NCBI RefSeq assembly: GCF_002043005.1
Contig: NZ_CP020330.1
Span: forward strand, 952,501-1,016,500
DNA from: Martelella mediterranea DSM 17316
GTDB taxonomy: Bacteria; Pseudomonadota; Alphaproteobacteria; Rhizobiales; Rhizobiaceae
Direction of reading: 5' to 3'
Length of the DNA: 64,000 nucleotides
The notes under the pieces are model-generated. The model did not search any database and had not been told where the DNA came from. It saw nothing but the letters and a program-made list of their open reading frames with translations. Positions within the stretch are counted from its first letter, which is position 1. Each line of letters opens with the position of its first letter. Below are positions 53,460-62,017 of the stretch, one piece after another. The translations under genes and the position numbers were made by a program.

Positions 53460-54833
53460 ATGATCGATCCCAAGGCTCTGGCCGGACGTTTTCCGTCCGA
53501 TTTCATGTTCGGCGTCGCGACGGCCTCCTACCAGATTGAAGGCGCGGCGCGCGAGGATGGCCGCAAACCGTCGATCTGGGATGCGTTTTCCCACATGCCG
53601 GGCCGCACCTTCAACGGCGACAGCGGCGATATCGCCTGCGATCATTACCATCGTCTCGACCAGGACCTCGACCTGATCAAGGAACTCGGTGTGGAGACCT
53701 ACCGGTTTTCGATCGCCTGGCCGCGCATCATTCCGGACGGGCGGGGACCGATAAACGAGGCCGGTCTCGACTTCTACGACCGGCTGATCGACGGCTGCAA
53801 GGAGCGCGGCATCAAGACCAATGCGACGCTCTATCACTGGGACCTGCCGCTGACGCTTGCCGGCGATGGCGGCTGGGCGGCACGCTCGACGGCCTACGCC
53901 TTCCAGCGCTATGCGCAGACGGTGATGAAGCGGCTCGGCGACCGCCTCGACATGGTCGCGACCTTCAACGAACCCTGGTGCATCGTCTGGCTCAGCCATC
54001 TCTACGGCGTTCACGCACCGGGCGAGAAATCGATCGACGCCGCCCTTGCCGCGCTCCACACGATGAACCTCGCCCACGGCCTTGGCGTCGAGGCGATCCG
54101 CCAGGAAGCGCCGGACGTGCCGGTCGGCATCGTCTGCAATCACCAGGCGATCGAACCCGCCTCTGACCGCGCCGAGGATATGGCCGCGGTCGAACGGGCC
54201 TTCCAGTTCCACAATGCCTGCTTCTTCGATCCGATGCTGAAGGGCGAATATCCGGCCGACTTCATGGCCGCCTATGGCGAACGCATGCCGGAGATCGAGG
54301 ACGGGGATCTTCAGACCATCAACCAGAAGCTCGACTGGTGGGGGCTCAACTATTATCGTCCCATGCGCATCGCCCATGACGGCAGCCCGGACGCGGCGTT
54401 TCCTGCGGCGAGAGAAACTGCCCCGGTCAACAATGTCCTCACCGATATCGGCTGGGAAGTCTACGCCCCCTCGCTCGGCAAGCTGATCAAACAGCTCTAT
54501 GATCGCTACGACCTGCCGGACATGTACATCACCGAGAACGGCGCCTGCTACAATATGGAGCCGGTCGACGGCGTGGTCGACGATGCGCCGCGCACCGAGT
54601 ACCTCTCCGAGCACATCTCGGTCTGCGCCGACGTCATTGACGCGGGCATTCCGCTGAAGGGCTATTACGCTTGGAGCCTGATGGACAATTTCGAATGGGC
54701 GGAAGGCTACCGCATGCGTTTCGGCCTGGTCCACGTGGACTACGAAACCCAGGAACGCACCATCAAGGACTCCGGCAAGTGGTACAAGGCGCTGGCCGAG
54801 ACCTTCGGGACGACTGAAACCGAAGCAGCCTGA
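53460..54833 (+). CDS. GH1 beta-glucosidase
   Basis: A 457-residue glycoside hydrolase family 1 enzyme that cleaves beta-linked glucose (or galactose/fucose) from di- and oligosaccharides. FMFGVATASYQIEGA opens the barrel. The acid/base Glu is in MVATFNEPWC and the nucleophile Glu in YITENGACYN; the end has SLMDNFEWAEGYRMRFGLVHVDY. There is no signal peptide, so it acts in the cytoplasm on imported sugars. The start MIDPKALAG at 53460 gives the normal length. It is convergent with the adjacent ABC importer, whose substrate is probably its own. Confidence 0.95.
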   Translation: MIDPKALAGRFPSDFMFGVATASYQIEGAAREDGRKPSIWDAFSHMPGRTFNGDSGDIACDHYHRLDQDLDLIKELGVETYRFSIAWPRIIPDGRGPINEAGLDFYDRLIDGCKERGIKTNATLYHWDLPLTLAGDGGWAARSTAYAFQRYAQTVMKRLGDRLDMVATFNEPWCIVWLSHLYGVHAPGEKSIDAALAALHTMNLAHGLGVEAIRQEAPDVPVGIVCNHQAIEPASDRAEDMAAVERAFQFHNACFFDPMLKGEYPADFMAAYGERMPEIEDGDLQTINQKLDWWGLNYYRPMRIAHDGSPDAAFPAARETAPVNNVLTDIGWEVYAPSLGKLIKQLYDRYDLPDMYITENGACYNMEPVDGVVDDAPRTEYLSEHISVCADVIDAGIPLKGYYAWSLMDNFEWAEGYRMRFGLVHVDYETQERTIKDSGKWYKALAETFGTTETEAA

Positions 54834-54876
54834 GGGCCGCTGCGCGCTCCCGTGCCGCCGTCGGCTGGCCTCCGAC

Positions 54877-56013
54877 TCACCCTTGGGCTTCCGGGGCCAG
54901 CACTTTCTCGAAATCGAAATCCTTGAGTTCGACGCGGCGCTCCAGCGCATTGCCGTCGCCATCGAACAGGTGGCAGTCGGCGGCGTTGATGCCGATCACC
55001 ACGTCCTCGTCGACGCGCACCGGGGCCGAGCCCGAAGTCAGCGAGCAGAAGGTCTTGCCCTCGCCAAGCGCCGCATAGGCAATGGTGTTGATGCCGAGGC
55101 GTTCGATTACCGTCGGTTTGATGGTGATCGCCAGCTCGCCACCGCCGAGCACGGTGTGCTCCGGGCGAATGCCGAGCGTCAGCGTCTCGCCGACAAGACC
55201 GTCGCGGGGTTCGACCGGCACGGTGAGGCTCTTGCCGTCATATTCGACGGTGACGCCCGACTGATCGGCGCCGGTGCAGGTCACCTTCAGGAGATTCATC
55301 GGCGGATTGCCGATAAAGCCCGCGACGAACAGGTTCCGCGGCTTGTGATAGAGCTCGAGCGGCGCGCCGACCTGGGCGATGTCGCCGGCATTCAGCACCA
55401 CGATCCGGTCGGCCATGGTCATCGCCTCGACCTGGTCGTGGGTCACATAGATCATGGTCGCCGCGAGGTCGTGGTGGAGGCGGGTCAGTTCGATGCGCAT
55501 TTCGCCGCGCAGCGCCGCGTCGAGGTTGGAGAGCGGCTCGTCGAACAGGAAGATTTTCGGCTTGCGCACGATCGCGCGGCCGATCGCGACGCGCTGGCGC
55601 TGGCCGCCCGACAGCATGCCGGGCTTCTGTTGCAGGCGCTCGCCGAGTTGCAGGATATTCGCCGCCGCCTCGACGCGCTCGCGCACCTCCGGCTCGGCCA
55701 TTTTCTGCACGCGCAGCGGAAAGGCGATGTTCTCGTAGACCGTCATATGCGGATAGAGCGCGTAGGACTGGAACACCATCGAGATGCCGCGCTTGACGGG
55801 GGCGAGATTGTTGACGCGCTCGCCGTCGATCGTGATGTCGCCGGAGGTGATGTCCTCAAGGCCGGCGATCATGCGCAGAAGCGTGGATTTGCCGCAGCCG
55901 GACGGACCGACGAAAACCACGAATTCGCCCTCGTGCACCTCGAGATCGATGCCCTTGATGACATCGTAGATGCCGTAATTCTTGTAGATGTTTTTGAGAT
56001 TGAGCTGTCCCAA
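54877..56013 (-). CDS. Sugar ABC transporter ATPase (UgpC/MalK type)
   Basis: A 378-residue ATPase. Walker A is GPSGCGKST, the Q-loop is [16 protein letters not shown], the signature is [15 protein letters not shown] and Walker B is [12 protein letters not shown], with [13 protein letters not shown] as the switch region. A C-terminal TOBE-like regulatory domain follows ([15 protein letters not shown]). The start is TTG at 56011-56013 with AGGAGAG before it, giving (M)[13 protein letters not shown] as in UgpC homologues. An ATG 16 codons upstream gives an unlikely tail. It is the last gene of the minus-strand importer operon. Confidence 0.92.
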   Translation of the reverse strand: MGQLNLKNIYKNYGIYDVIKGIDLEVHEGEFVVFVGPSGCGKSTLLRMIAGLEDITSGDITIDGERVNNLAPVKRGISMVFQSYALYPHMTVYENIAFPLRVQKMAEPEVRERVEAAANILQLGERLQQKPGMLSGGQRQRVAIGRAIVRKPKIFLFDEPLSNLDAALRGEMRIELTRLHHDLAATMIYVTHDQVEAMTMADRIVVLNAGDIAQVGAPLELYHKPRNLFVAGFIGNPPMNLLKVTCTGADQSGVTVEYDGKSLTVPVEPRDGLVGETLTLGIRPEHTVLGGGELAITIKPTVIERLGINTIAYAALGEGKTFCSLTSGSAPVRVDEDVVIGINAADCHLFDGDGNALERRVELKDFDFEKVLAPEAQG

Positions 56014-56102
56014 GAGGTCTCTCCTGCCGCATCCGGGCCGCCATTCCAGGCCGGCCCGCAAATGGGAAGCCGCCCGGCGGGTTTTCGCCGGGCGGCCGTC
56101 GC

Positions 56103-57320
56103 TTACTTGTATTCTTCGATCTCGGCCGCGGTCGAGCTCAGGATCTCGGCCGGCTCGGCGGAACCGATGACGACGGACTGCACCATATCGACCATGGCAT
56201 TCTGGAACGCCTGGTAATCGGTGAACAGCGGCTCGGGACCGCCGAACTCGATACCGTCGAGGAAGGGGGCCCAGGTCGGGTCCTCTTCAACCATTTCCTG
56301 CACGCCCGCCACCGGCCGCAGCGGCGTCAGGCCGTGGGTCTTCTCATAGTAGAACTGGTTGTCCGGATTGGTGAGCCATTTGGCCAGGCTGATCGCCTGC
56401 TCTTCCACGCCGGAACCATCGAACACGGCCATGCTGTCGGTAATCAAGAGCGTACCGGGACCCTTGCCCTGCGGGCCGACCGGCAGCGGCGCGACGCCCC
56501 AGTTGAGATCGTCATTGACGCGGTTCCTGACCCAAGGGCCCTGCTCGATCATGGCGACCTGGGCATCGTTGAACAGCGGCGTCAGTTCATCCTGCTCGTA
56601 AGCCGTCGGGCCTTCCTCGGAGACATCCACCATCTTGCCGTACCATTCCAGCGCCTCAAGGTTCTGCGGGCTGTCGAGCACGATATTGCCGTCGGCGTCG
56701 ATGACCTGGCCGTTATTGGTGTAAACCCAGTGCAGATACTGGTGCATGGTGTTGTCGAAGCTCTTGGCGGTCAGGCCGAAACCGGGCGTGCCGGTCTTTT
56801 CCTTGATGGTGGCGGCCATGTCGTAGAGTTCCTGCCAGGTCTTCGGCGGGGTTTCCGGGTCAAGGCCCGCCTGTTCGAACAGGTCCTTGTTCCAGTAGAG
56901 CGCCTTGGTGGAGAAGGCCACCGGAACGCCCCATTGCGCGCCGTCGAAGGTGACGGTGTCGACGATGTGCGGATAATAGGAGGCCTTTTCCTCCTCGCTC
57001 ATCGGGATCGGCACGATCAGGCCGTTTTCGGAAAGCTGCTTCAAGGTGCGCGAGCCCATATAGGCAAGGGCGATCGGCGTGCCGGCAACGGCGAGGTTGG
57101 TGGCCTTGTCCTGGCACTGGCCCCAGCCGACGACCTCGGTCTCGACCTTGTAGCCGGGATTGTTCTTTTCCCATTCGGCGATGAAGCCGTCATAGCCTTC
57201 GGCGAGCTCGTCGCCGCACTGGATCATCGAGACGACCTTGTCTTCGGCGGAGGCGACGGAGGCCGAGGCGAGGAGCGCGAGCGTTGCGACGCCGAGGCTG
57301 AGTTTCTTCAGATCAGGCAT
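56103..57320 (-). CDS. Sugar ABC transporter binding protein (family 1, MalE-like)
   Basis: A 405-residue periplasmic protein with a signal peptide (MPDLKKLSLGVATLALLASASVASA). The mature part has FIAEWEKNNPGYKVETEVVGW, ALYWNKDLFEQAGLDPETPPKTWQELYDMA and GPWVRNRVNDDLNWGVAPLPVGPQG, where MalE-type proteins place their sugar-contact residues. It supplies a di- or oligosaccharide to the two permeases upstream. The start is the ATG at 57320. A longer reading to 58301 is an artefact in another frame of the permease. Confidence 0.93.
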   Translation of the reverse strand: MPDLKKLSLGVATLALLASASVASAEDKVVSMIQCGDELAEGYDGFIAEWEKNNPGYKVETEVVGWGQCQDKATNLAVAGTPIALAYMGSRTLKQLSENGLIVPIPMSEEEKASYYPHIVDTVTFDGAQWGVPVAFSTKALYWNKDLFEQAGLDPETPPKTWQELYDMAATIKEKTGTPGFGLTAKSFDNTMHQYLHWVYTNNGQVIDADGNIVLDSPQNLEALEWYGKMVDVSEEGPTAYEQDELTPLFNDAQVAMIEQGPWVRNRVNDDLNWGVAPLPVGPQGKGPGTLLITDSMAVFDGSGVEEQAISLAKWLTNPDNQFYYEKTHGLTPLRPVAGVQEMVEEDPTWAPFLDGIEFGGPEPLFTDYQAFQNAMVDMVQSVVIGSAEPAEILSSTAAEIEEYK

Positions 57321-57475
57321 TTTGAATTCCCCTATCTTTCGTCCATTCGATGATCGCCCGTGGACGGTGCGGGCCTTTGCGTTTCGGCAGTCAAACCCCT
57401 GCCGTTCAAACTGGCGGTCGCATGCGGCGCATGTTCTCCCGATCGCCAAATCAGTGGGCGGACGAAGCCGCCGGG

Positions 57476-58333
57476 TCAGGTCTTCACCGCCCCCGCCGTC
57501 ATACCGGCGACGAGGTAGCGCTGAAGGAACAGGAACACGATGAACACCGGCAGGATGCCGACGAAGCTTGCCGCCATCAGCTCGTTCCAGATCACCTCCT
57601 GCCGGCCGAAGAAGGCGTAAAGCCCGACCGGAAGCGGCATGTATTCGGTCTTGGAATTGAAGGTCAGCGCGAAGATGAACTGCTGCGCATAGATCGTCAG
57701 GAAGGCGGCGATCGCGATCACGGCGATGCCGGGCATGGCGAGCGGCACGATCACCCGGCGGAAGGTGTAGAACCGGCTTGCGCCATCGACCAGAGCCGCT
57801 TCCTCCAGCTCGCGCGGGATGCGCAGCATATAGGTGCGCAGCAGCCAAATGCCGGTCGGGATGGTGAAGGCGACGCCGGGCACGATCATCGCGAAGTAGG
57901 TGTTGATCAGGCCGAAGGAGCGCATCAGCCGGAACAGCGGAATCAGGAGCACCGCGCCCGAAAACATGTTGACCGCTAGAAACGCGCCGAGCAGCGGCCC
58001 GCGGCCCTTGAACTCGAACCGGGCGAAGGCATAGGCCGCCGGCGTCACGAAGATCACCGAAAGCGCCGTGCCGATGCCGGCAATCAGGATCGAGTTGAAG
58101 ATATAGCGCCCGAGCAGCGGCACCCGCTCCCACATGTCGTAATAGGCGGCGAGCGACGGGTCTTCCGGCCAGAACCTGTAGGGCGCGGAGAACAGATGGT
58201 TGAGCGGCTTCAGCGACACCATGAAGCCCTCGAAGAATGGCGCCAGCACGAAGAACAGGAAAACGGCGAGCCCGGCATAGACGCCGATCAGCTCGTACCA
58301 TTTGTAATGATGGATGCGGGCGGTGGGTCTCAT
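57476..58333 (-). CDS. Sugar ABC transporter permease (MalG type)
   Basis: A 285-residue permease with six helices and a typical EAA loop (EEAALVDGASRFYTFRRVIVPLAMPGIAV, about 170-198). The N-terminus RPTARIHHYKWYELIG is cytoplasmic. Its ATG overlaps the stop of the upstream permease (ATGA), showing translational coupling. A 155-bp gap separates it from the binding-protein gene. Confidence 0.93.
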   Translation of the reverse strand: MRPTARIHHYKWYELIGVYAGLAVFLFFVLAPFFEGFMVSLKPLNHLFSAPYRFWPEDPSLAAYYDMWERVPLLGRYIFNSILIAGIGTALSVIFVTPAAYAFARFEFKGRGPLLGAFLAVNMFSGAVLLIPLFRLMRSFGLINTYFAMIVPGVAFTIPTGIWLLRTYMLRIPRELEEAALVDGASRFYTFRRVIVPLAMPGIAVIAIAAFLTIYAQQFIFALTFNSKTEYMPLPVGLYAFFGRQEVIWNELMAASFVGILPVFIVFLFLQRYLVAGMTAGAVKT

Positions 58334-59214
58334 CGTGCGGCCTCCCCGGAAAAGCGGCTGACGGCGCGGAAATAGACGTAGCAGAAGATCGACAGGAAGA
58401 TACAGATCAGCACGGCCCGCGCGGCGCCCGCGCCGAACTTGTAGGAGCCGATCGCGACCTTGTAGGTATCGATGATCATCGTGGTGGTGGCATTCGAGGG
58501 GCCGCCCTTGGTCAGGATCCAGATGATGTCGAAGGAGTTGAAGGTCGAGATCAGAGAGATCATCGACATCGTCACCAGGGCCGGCACGATCAGCGGCAGC
58601 GTGATCCGGCGGAAGCGGTAGAACCGGCCGGCGCCATCGGTCCAGGCGGCTTCGTAGAGATCGGACGGGATCGACTGCACGGCGGCCAGCATGTAGATCG
58701 TCACCATCGGCACGCCGATCCAGACATCGGTGACGATGGTGGCGATGAAGGCGGAGGTGCCGGTGGCAAGGATCGGGAACGGGCCATCGAGCAGGCCGAA
58801 GCGCTGCAGCAGGCCGGAAATCATGCCGAACTGGCCGTTATACATCCAGCCCCACATGAAGATGCCGATCGCCATCGGCACGATCCATGGCGGCATGGCG
58901 AGCACCCGAAACAGGGTGCGACCGGGCACGGCGGCGCTCAGGAGCAACGCGCCGAACACGCCGATCACCATTTTCGCGGCGACCGAGAAGAAGGTCCAGA
59001 TGAAGGTGCGGATGATCACCTCGCCGAAGCCGCGTTCGAAGATCTTGAAATAGTTTTCCAGCCCGACCCAGTCATAGGTCCGCTTCAGCGAGGCGTCGGT
59101 GAAGGAAAGGTTGATCGTGTCGAGCAGCGGATAGGCGACGATCAGCAGAATATAGATCAGGGCGGGGGCGAGAAGGAGCCAGGCGAAGATGACGGCTGAG
59201 CGTTTGGTATCCAT
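58330..59214 (-). CDS. Sugar ABC transporter permease (MalF type)
   Basis: A 294-residue permease with six helices. It starts MDTKRSAVIFAWLLLAPALIYILLIVAYPLLDTINLSFTDASL, the usual MalF-type opening helix, and its EAA loop is YEAAWTDGAGRFYRFRRITLPLIVPALV (about 197-224). It pairs with the next permease to form the channel. It begins 11 bp after the dehydrogenase stop on the minus strand. Confidence 0.93.
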   Translation of the reverse strand: MDTKRSAVIFAWLLLAPALIYILLIVAYPLLDTINLSFTDASLKRTYDWVGLENYFKIFERGFGEVIIRTFIWTFFSVAAKMVIGVFGALLLSAAVPGRTLFRVLAMPPWIVPMAIGIFMWGWMYNGQFGMISGLLQRFGLLDGPFPILATGTSAFIATIVTDVWIGVPMVTIYMLAAVQSIPSDLYEAAWTDGAGRFYRFRRITLPLIVPALVTMSMISLISTFNSFDIIWILTKGGPSNATTTMIIDTYKVAIGSYKFGAGAARAVLICIFLSIFCYVYFRAVSRFSGEAAR

Positions 59215-59225
59215 CCCGGTCCCCC

Positions 59226-60404
59226 TCAGCCCGTCGCTTTCGCTTCGGCGGTCTCGCCGTGAAGAAGCGCGTCATAGCGAGCCCAGACCGGGGCGAGATC
59301 GACCACCTTGCGCTCGCGGCGAGCCTCGTCCATGGCGAGCGCCAGAATGCCGGCCTCGATGGCGTCGAGCGCGGAGACCGGCAGCGCCGCGCCGCGGGTG
59401 ATGTGGGCGATCACATCCTCTGCCATCTGCTCGTCCGCGCCGTAATGCTGCGAGCGTTCGGAGGGGGCGGAATAGGTGCGCGACACGGTCTTCTCACCGG
59501 TGCGGGCATCGTGAACATCGAGGAAGCCGCGCACGAAATCGCCCTCCGCCATGCCCTTCGCGCCGATCACGCAGAAGCGGCGGAACTCGTCGGGTACATT
59601 GAGATTGGTGTGAAAGGTCATGGCGACGCCGTTTTCATATTCGACGGTCGCGGTCTGGTAATCGATGATGTCGCCATCGCTGTCGAACACCCTGTCCGAT
59701 CCCATCCAGCCGCTCGGCTTACGGTGATAGACCTCGATATCGTTGGCGCCCGCGCCCTGGGGCGCATTGGCGGGCGTGAAGCTCTTGCGGCCGCCGAAGC
59801 TTGCGACATAACGCGGCCGCGCGCCGACCACGCCATTATAGAGGTCGAGGTCGTGGCAGCATTTTTCCAGCATGAACGGCCCGGAATAGCGGGTGTGTCG
59901 CCGCCAGTCGCGCATGAAGAACGCGCCGTGATAGGGCGCGATATGCTCCGACGCCTCGATCGAAACCACATCGCCCAGCCGGCCGTCGGCCTGGGCGGCA
60001 CGCAGGTCGCGGTAAAGCGGCGAATAGCGCAGCACGAGGCCGACCAGCAGCCGGTCATAACCGTAGGCGTTGAGGAGGGCTGCGAGTTCGTAGCTCTCCT
60101 CGATACTCATCACGATCGGCTTTTCGGTGAAAACGGTCAGTCCCGCCTCAAGCCCGGTGCGGATATGGTCGAGATGCATGAAATTGGGCGAACCGATCAT
60201 CAAGAGATCGAACGTCTCGTTTTCGATCAGCGCTTCGGGCGTGTCATAGGCCCTGCCGGGAGAAATGCCGTCTTTTTCAAGCGTTTCGAGACCTGCGGGT
60301 GCCGGATCCACATAGCCCACGATCTCGAAATCGGGGTCCAATTCGGAAAACACCACGCCAAGATAACCCAGACGGAAACCGAGTCCGATAATAGCGACCT
60401 TCAT
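59226..60404 (-). CDS. Gfo/Idh/MocA family dehydrogenase, first gene of the importer operon
   Basis: A 392-residue oxidoreductase. KVAIIGLGFRLGYLGVVFSELDPDFEIVGYVD is the NAD-binding fold (GLGFRLG variant of GxGxxG), then LMIGSPNFMHLDHIRTGLEAGLTVFTEKPIVMS with the EKP motif. The catalytic stretch includes RDWRRHTRYSGPFMLEKCCHDLDLYNGVVGA with the conserved His/Asp (KCCHDLDL). It is not close to the other dehydrogenase in sequence, so the two act on different sugars. The start is the ATG at 60404; its ribosome site is weak. It leads the operon dehydrogenase-permease-permease-binding protein-ATPase. Confidence 0.92.
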   Translation of the reverse strand: MKVAIIGLGFRLGYLGVVFSELDPDFEIVGYVDPAPAGLETLEKDGISPGRAYDTPEALIENETFDLLMIGSPNFMHLDHIRTGLEAGLTVFTEKPIVMSIEESYELAALLNAYGYDRLLVGLVLRYSPLYRDLRAAQADGRLGDVVSIEASEHIAPYHGAFFMRDWRRHTRYSGPFMLEKCCHDLDLYNGVVGARPRYVASFGGRKSFTPANAPQGAGANDIEVYHRKPSGWMGSDRVFDSDGDIIDYQTATVEYENGVAMTFHTNLNVPDEFRRFCVIGAKGMAEGDFVRGFLDVHDARTGEKTVSRTYSAPSERSQHYGADEQMAEDVIAHITRGAALPVSALDAIEAGILALAMDEARRERKVVDLAPVWARYDALLHGETAEAKATG

Positions 60405-60499
60405 GGAGGACTGTTCCCAACATTTTCGTAATTTATTTTCTTCAGACTGAGACAAGAAAGCCGAAACGTCAACAAACTTTCACTAAAAAAATGACTTCA

Positions 60500-60514
60500 T
60501 GAAAATGATTTTCA
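60500..60514. promoter_or_regulatory. Palindrome upstream of the second sugar operon
   Basis: TGAAAATGATTTTCA is a perfect palindrome about one central base, 96 bp before the dehydrogenase start. It lies in an AT-rich promoter region that stands out from the GC-rich surroundings. It may be the operator of the importer operon; the regulator is not in the window. Confidence 0.55.
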
Positions 60515-60581
60515 GAAACTTGTCATGGCCTCAATACTGACAGGAGGGCGCGCCGGGATCCGCTGACGCCCGCCACACGAC

Positions 60582-60609
60582 AAAAAAAAGGCCCCGGAAA
60601 ACCGGGGCC
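60582..60609 (-). terminator. Terminator of the small secreted-protein cluster
   Basis: GGCCCCGG and CCGGGGCC pair around a four-base loop, followed on the minus strand by eight T. It lies about 95 bp after the last of four small genes. Confidence 0.9.
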
Positions 60610-60702
60610 ATCCTGAGGTGGAGGGGGGCAAGTCACCTCGGGCATTGCAGCCGATGTTGGGCTTTGCCAGTTTCGGCGGCGAAAGCGGCAGGCTGTTCGT
60701 GA

Positions 60703-60912
60703 TCAGTCGACGGGCTGTTGGGCCTCGTCACTGACAGTCATTCCAGCACTCTCCGCGGTGTCGAAACGCTCGGTGCTTTCAATGTCGATGCCGTCGGCGG
60801 ACACCATCATCCGCAGACCGTCCATCGGGATCGCCGCTGGCTGGAGAGCGAAGGCCGCCGGCGCGGCGGCCAGCAAAAGGACCAGGGCTGAGGGGACCGT
60901 GAACCTTGTCAT
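60703..60912 (-). CDS. Small secreted protein, divergent relative of the adjacent triplet
   Basis: A 69-residue exported protein. The start is taken at 60912 (MTRFTVPSALVLLLAAAPAAFA), since AGGAG lies 8 bases before that ATG; an ATG at 60918 is too near. The signal peptide and the next residues (LQPAAIPMDG) parallel those of the three 78-residue proteins upstream (IQPSAVPETG). The rest (SADGIDIESTERFDTAESAGMTVSDEAQQPVD) is acidic and dissimilar. Fourth gene of the cluster, before the terminator; function unknown. Confidence 0.7.
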   Translation of the reverse strand: MTRFTVPSALVLLLAAAPAAFALQPAAIPMDGLRMMVSADGIDIESTERFDTAESAGMTVSDEAQQPVD

Positions 60913-60931
60913 TGCCATTGCTCCTGGAAGA

Positions 60932-60957
60932 GTGCGACGCCGGAAACCGGCGCGCAC
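60932..60957. repeat. Spacer hairpin between small genes 3 and 4
   Basis: GTGCG and CGCCGG pair with CCGGCG and CGCAC around an AAA loop, with a single bulged A at 60937. It fills most of the 60-bp gap and has no T-run. It belongs to a set of hairpins found in every spacer of the cluster. Confidence 0.7.
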
Positions 60958-60972
60958 GCGTTGTTTGTTGCG

Positions 60973-61209
60973 TCAGTCGTCGCTCTGGCGAACCTGATCG
61001 ACGAGCTTCAGCGAACCGTCATCGGAAACGCGGAAGAAATTCACGTAACGGTCGCCAAACTTGTCGGTGCCATTGATCTGGACCGTGGAGCCGACCGGAG
61101 CCTTGGACAGCGTGCCGGTTTCCGGAACGGCCGAAGGCTGGATGGCGAAGGCGGCGGGGGCTGCTGCGAGGGCGGCAACGAGCGCTGCGGTTGCTGTGAA
61201 CTTGTTCAT
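60973..61209 (-). CDS. Small secreted protein, tandem paralog 3
   Basis: A 78-residue protein with a signal peptide (MNKFTATAALVAALAAAPAAFA). The mature part of about 56 residues is IQPSAVPETGTLSKAPVGSTV, then NGTDKFGDRYVNFFRVSDDG and LVDQVRQSDD. It has no Cys and no known motif; the pattern of short strands suggests a small beta protein. It differs from paralog 2 at about 4 of 78 positions and from paralog 1 at about 7. AAGGAGTATTCACA precedes the ATG. I do not recognise the family; it is probably periplasmic or secreted. Confidence 0.85.
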   Translation of the reverse strand: MNKFTATAALVAALAAAPAAFAIQPSAVPETGTLSKAPVGSTVQINGTDKFGDRYVNFFRVSDDGSLKLVDQVRQSDD

Positions 61210-61240
61210 TGTGAATACTCCTTGGGTATTTTTATGCGGA

Positions 61241-61256
61241 GCGCCTCTTTCGGCGC
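61241..61256. repeat. Spacer hairpin between small genes 2 and 3
   Basis: GCGCC and GGCGC pair around TCTTTC. A second small stem (GCGGT/ACCGC, 61273-61289) lies beside it in the same 82-bp spacer. Neither has a T-run on the minus strand. Confidence 0.6.
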
Positions 61257-61291
61257 ATTATCATTATTGTTTGCGGTGGGTACTACCGCTT

Positions 61292-61528
61292 TCAGTCGTC
61301 GCTCTGGCGAACCTGATCTACGAGCTTCAGCGAGCCGTCATCGGAAACGCGGAAGAAATTCACGTAACGGTCGCCAAACTTGTCGGTGGCGTTGATCTGG
61401 ACCGTCGAGCCGACCGGGGCCTTGGAAAGCGTGCCGGTTTCCGGAACGGCCGAAGGCTGGATGGCGAAAGCGGCGGGGGCTGCTGCGAGAGCGGCGACGA
61501 GCGCCGTGGCTGCTGCGAACTTGTTCAT
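61292..61528 (-). CDS. Small secreted protein, tandem paralog 2
   Basis: A 78-residue copy starting MNKFAAATALVAALAAAP. The mature part is nearly the same as in paralog 3, with NATDKFGDRYVN in place of NGTDKFGDRYVN. The near identity at the protein and DNA level shows recent duplication or gene conversion. TAAGGAATATTTTACA precedes the ATG. Confidence 0.85.
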   Translation of the reverse strand: MNKFAAATALVAALAAAPAAFAIQPSAVPETGTLSKAPVGSTVQINATDKFGDRYVNFFRVSDDGSLKLVDQVRQSDD

Positions 61529-61554
61529 TGTAAAATATTCCTTAGATATGTGGG

Positions 61555-61586
61555 CGATGGGTGCGCTGGTGCCAGCGCGCCCATCG
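61555..61586. repeat. Spacer hairpin between small genes 1 and 2, 14-bp stem
   Basis: CGATGGG-GCGCTGG pairs with CCAGCGC-CCCATCG around TG, with one mismatch (T62/G79) in the stem. It takes up about half of the 67-bp spacer. Without a T-run, it is more likely an RNA-processing or stability element than a terminator. Confidence 0.75.
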
Positions 61587-61595
61587 CTATGTGTG

Positions 61596-61832
61596 TCAGT
61601 CGTTGCTCTGGCGAACCTGGTCGACCAGCTGCAGCGAGCCGTCTTCGGTCACGCGGAAGAAGTTGACATAGCGGTCGCCGAAATTGTCGGTGCCGTTGAT
61701 CTGGACCGTGGAGCCGACCGGGGCCTTGGAAAGCGTGCCGGTGTCCGGAACGGCGGAGGGCTGGATGGCGAAGGCCGCGGGGGCTGCTGCGAGAGCGGCG
61801 ACCAGGGCGGCGGTTGCTGCGAACTTGTTCAT
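61596..61832 (-). CDS. Small secreted protein, tandem paralog 1 (first of the cluster)
   Basis: A 78-residue copy, MNKFAATAALVAALAAAPAAFA then IQPSAVPDTGTLSKAPVGST. It is the most divergent of the three (NGTDNFGDRYVN, RVTEDGSLQLVDQ, RQSND), with mostly conservative changes (E/D, K/N, S/T, D/E, K/Q, D/N). This fits purifying selection on the fold. AAAGGAG precedes the ATG. It would be first on a minus-strand transcript from the 305-bp spacer that carries two palindromes. Confidence 0.85.
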   Translation of the reverse strand: MNKFAATAALVAALAAAPAAFAIQPSAVPDTGTLSKAPVGSTVQINGTDNFGDRYVNFFRVTEDGSLQLVDQVRQSND

Positions 61833-61884
61833 GATGAAACTCCTTTGATCATCATTGTGTCGTTTGATGACTGGGAGATGGGTT

Positions 61885-61900
61885 TTAATCAGTTGATTAA
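61885..61900. promoter_or_regulatory. Palindrome upstream of the small-protein cluster, site 1
   Basis: TTAATCAGTTGATTAA has perfect 7-base arms around GT, 53 bp before the first small gene. It shares its arms with the site at 62018, so one dimeric regulator may bind both. Confidence 0.6.
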
Positions 61901-62017
61901 CAAGTCTTCATTTTAGAACCGCAGCGTCGTTTTTTTGTTGACGACCCACTCCGAAGTCTTTGATGCCACTCCATTTTTCAGAACGAAACTGCCTGAGCAG
62001 CGCGACGAATCGCATTA

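Noticed and set aside
56103..58301. A 732-residue frame that would fuse a long N-terminal part to the sugar-binding protein
   Set aside because: The N-terminal part is the permease gene read in the wrong frame. The binding protein has its own signal peptide starting at 57320.
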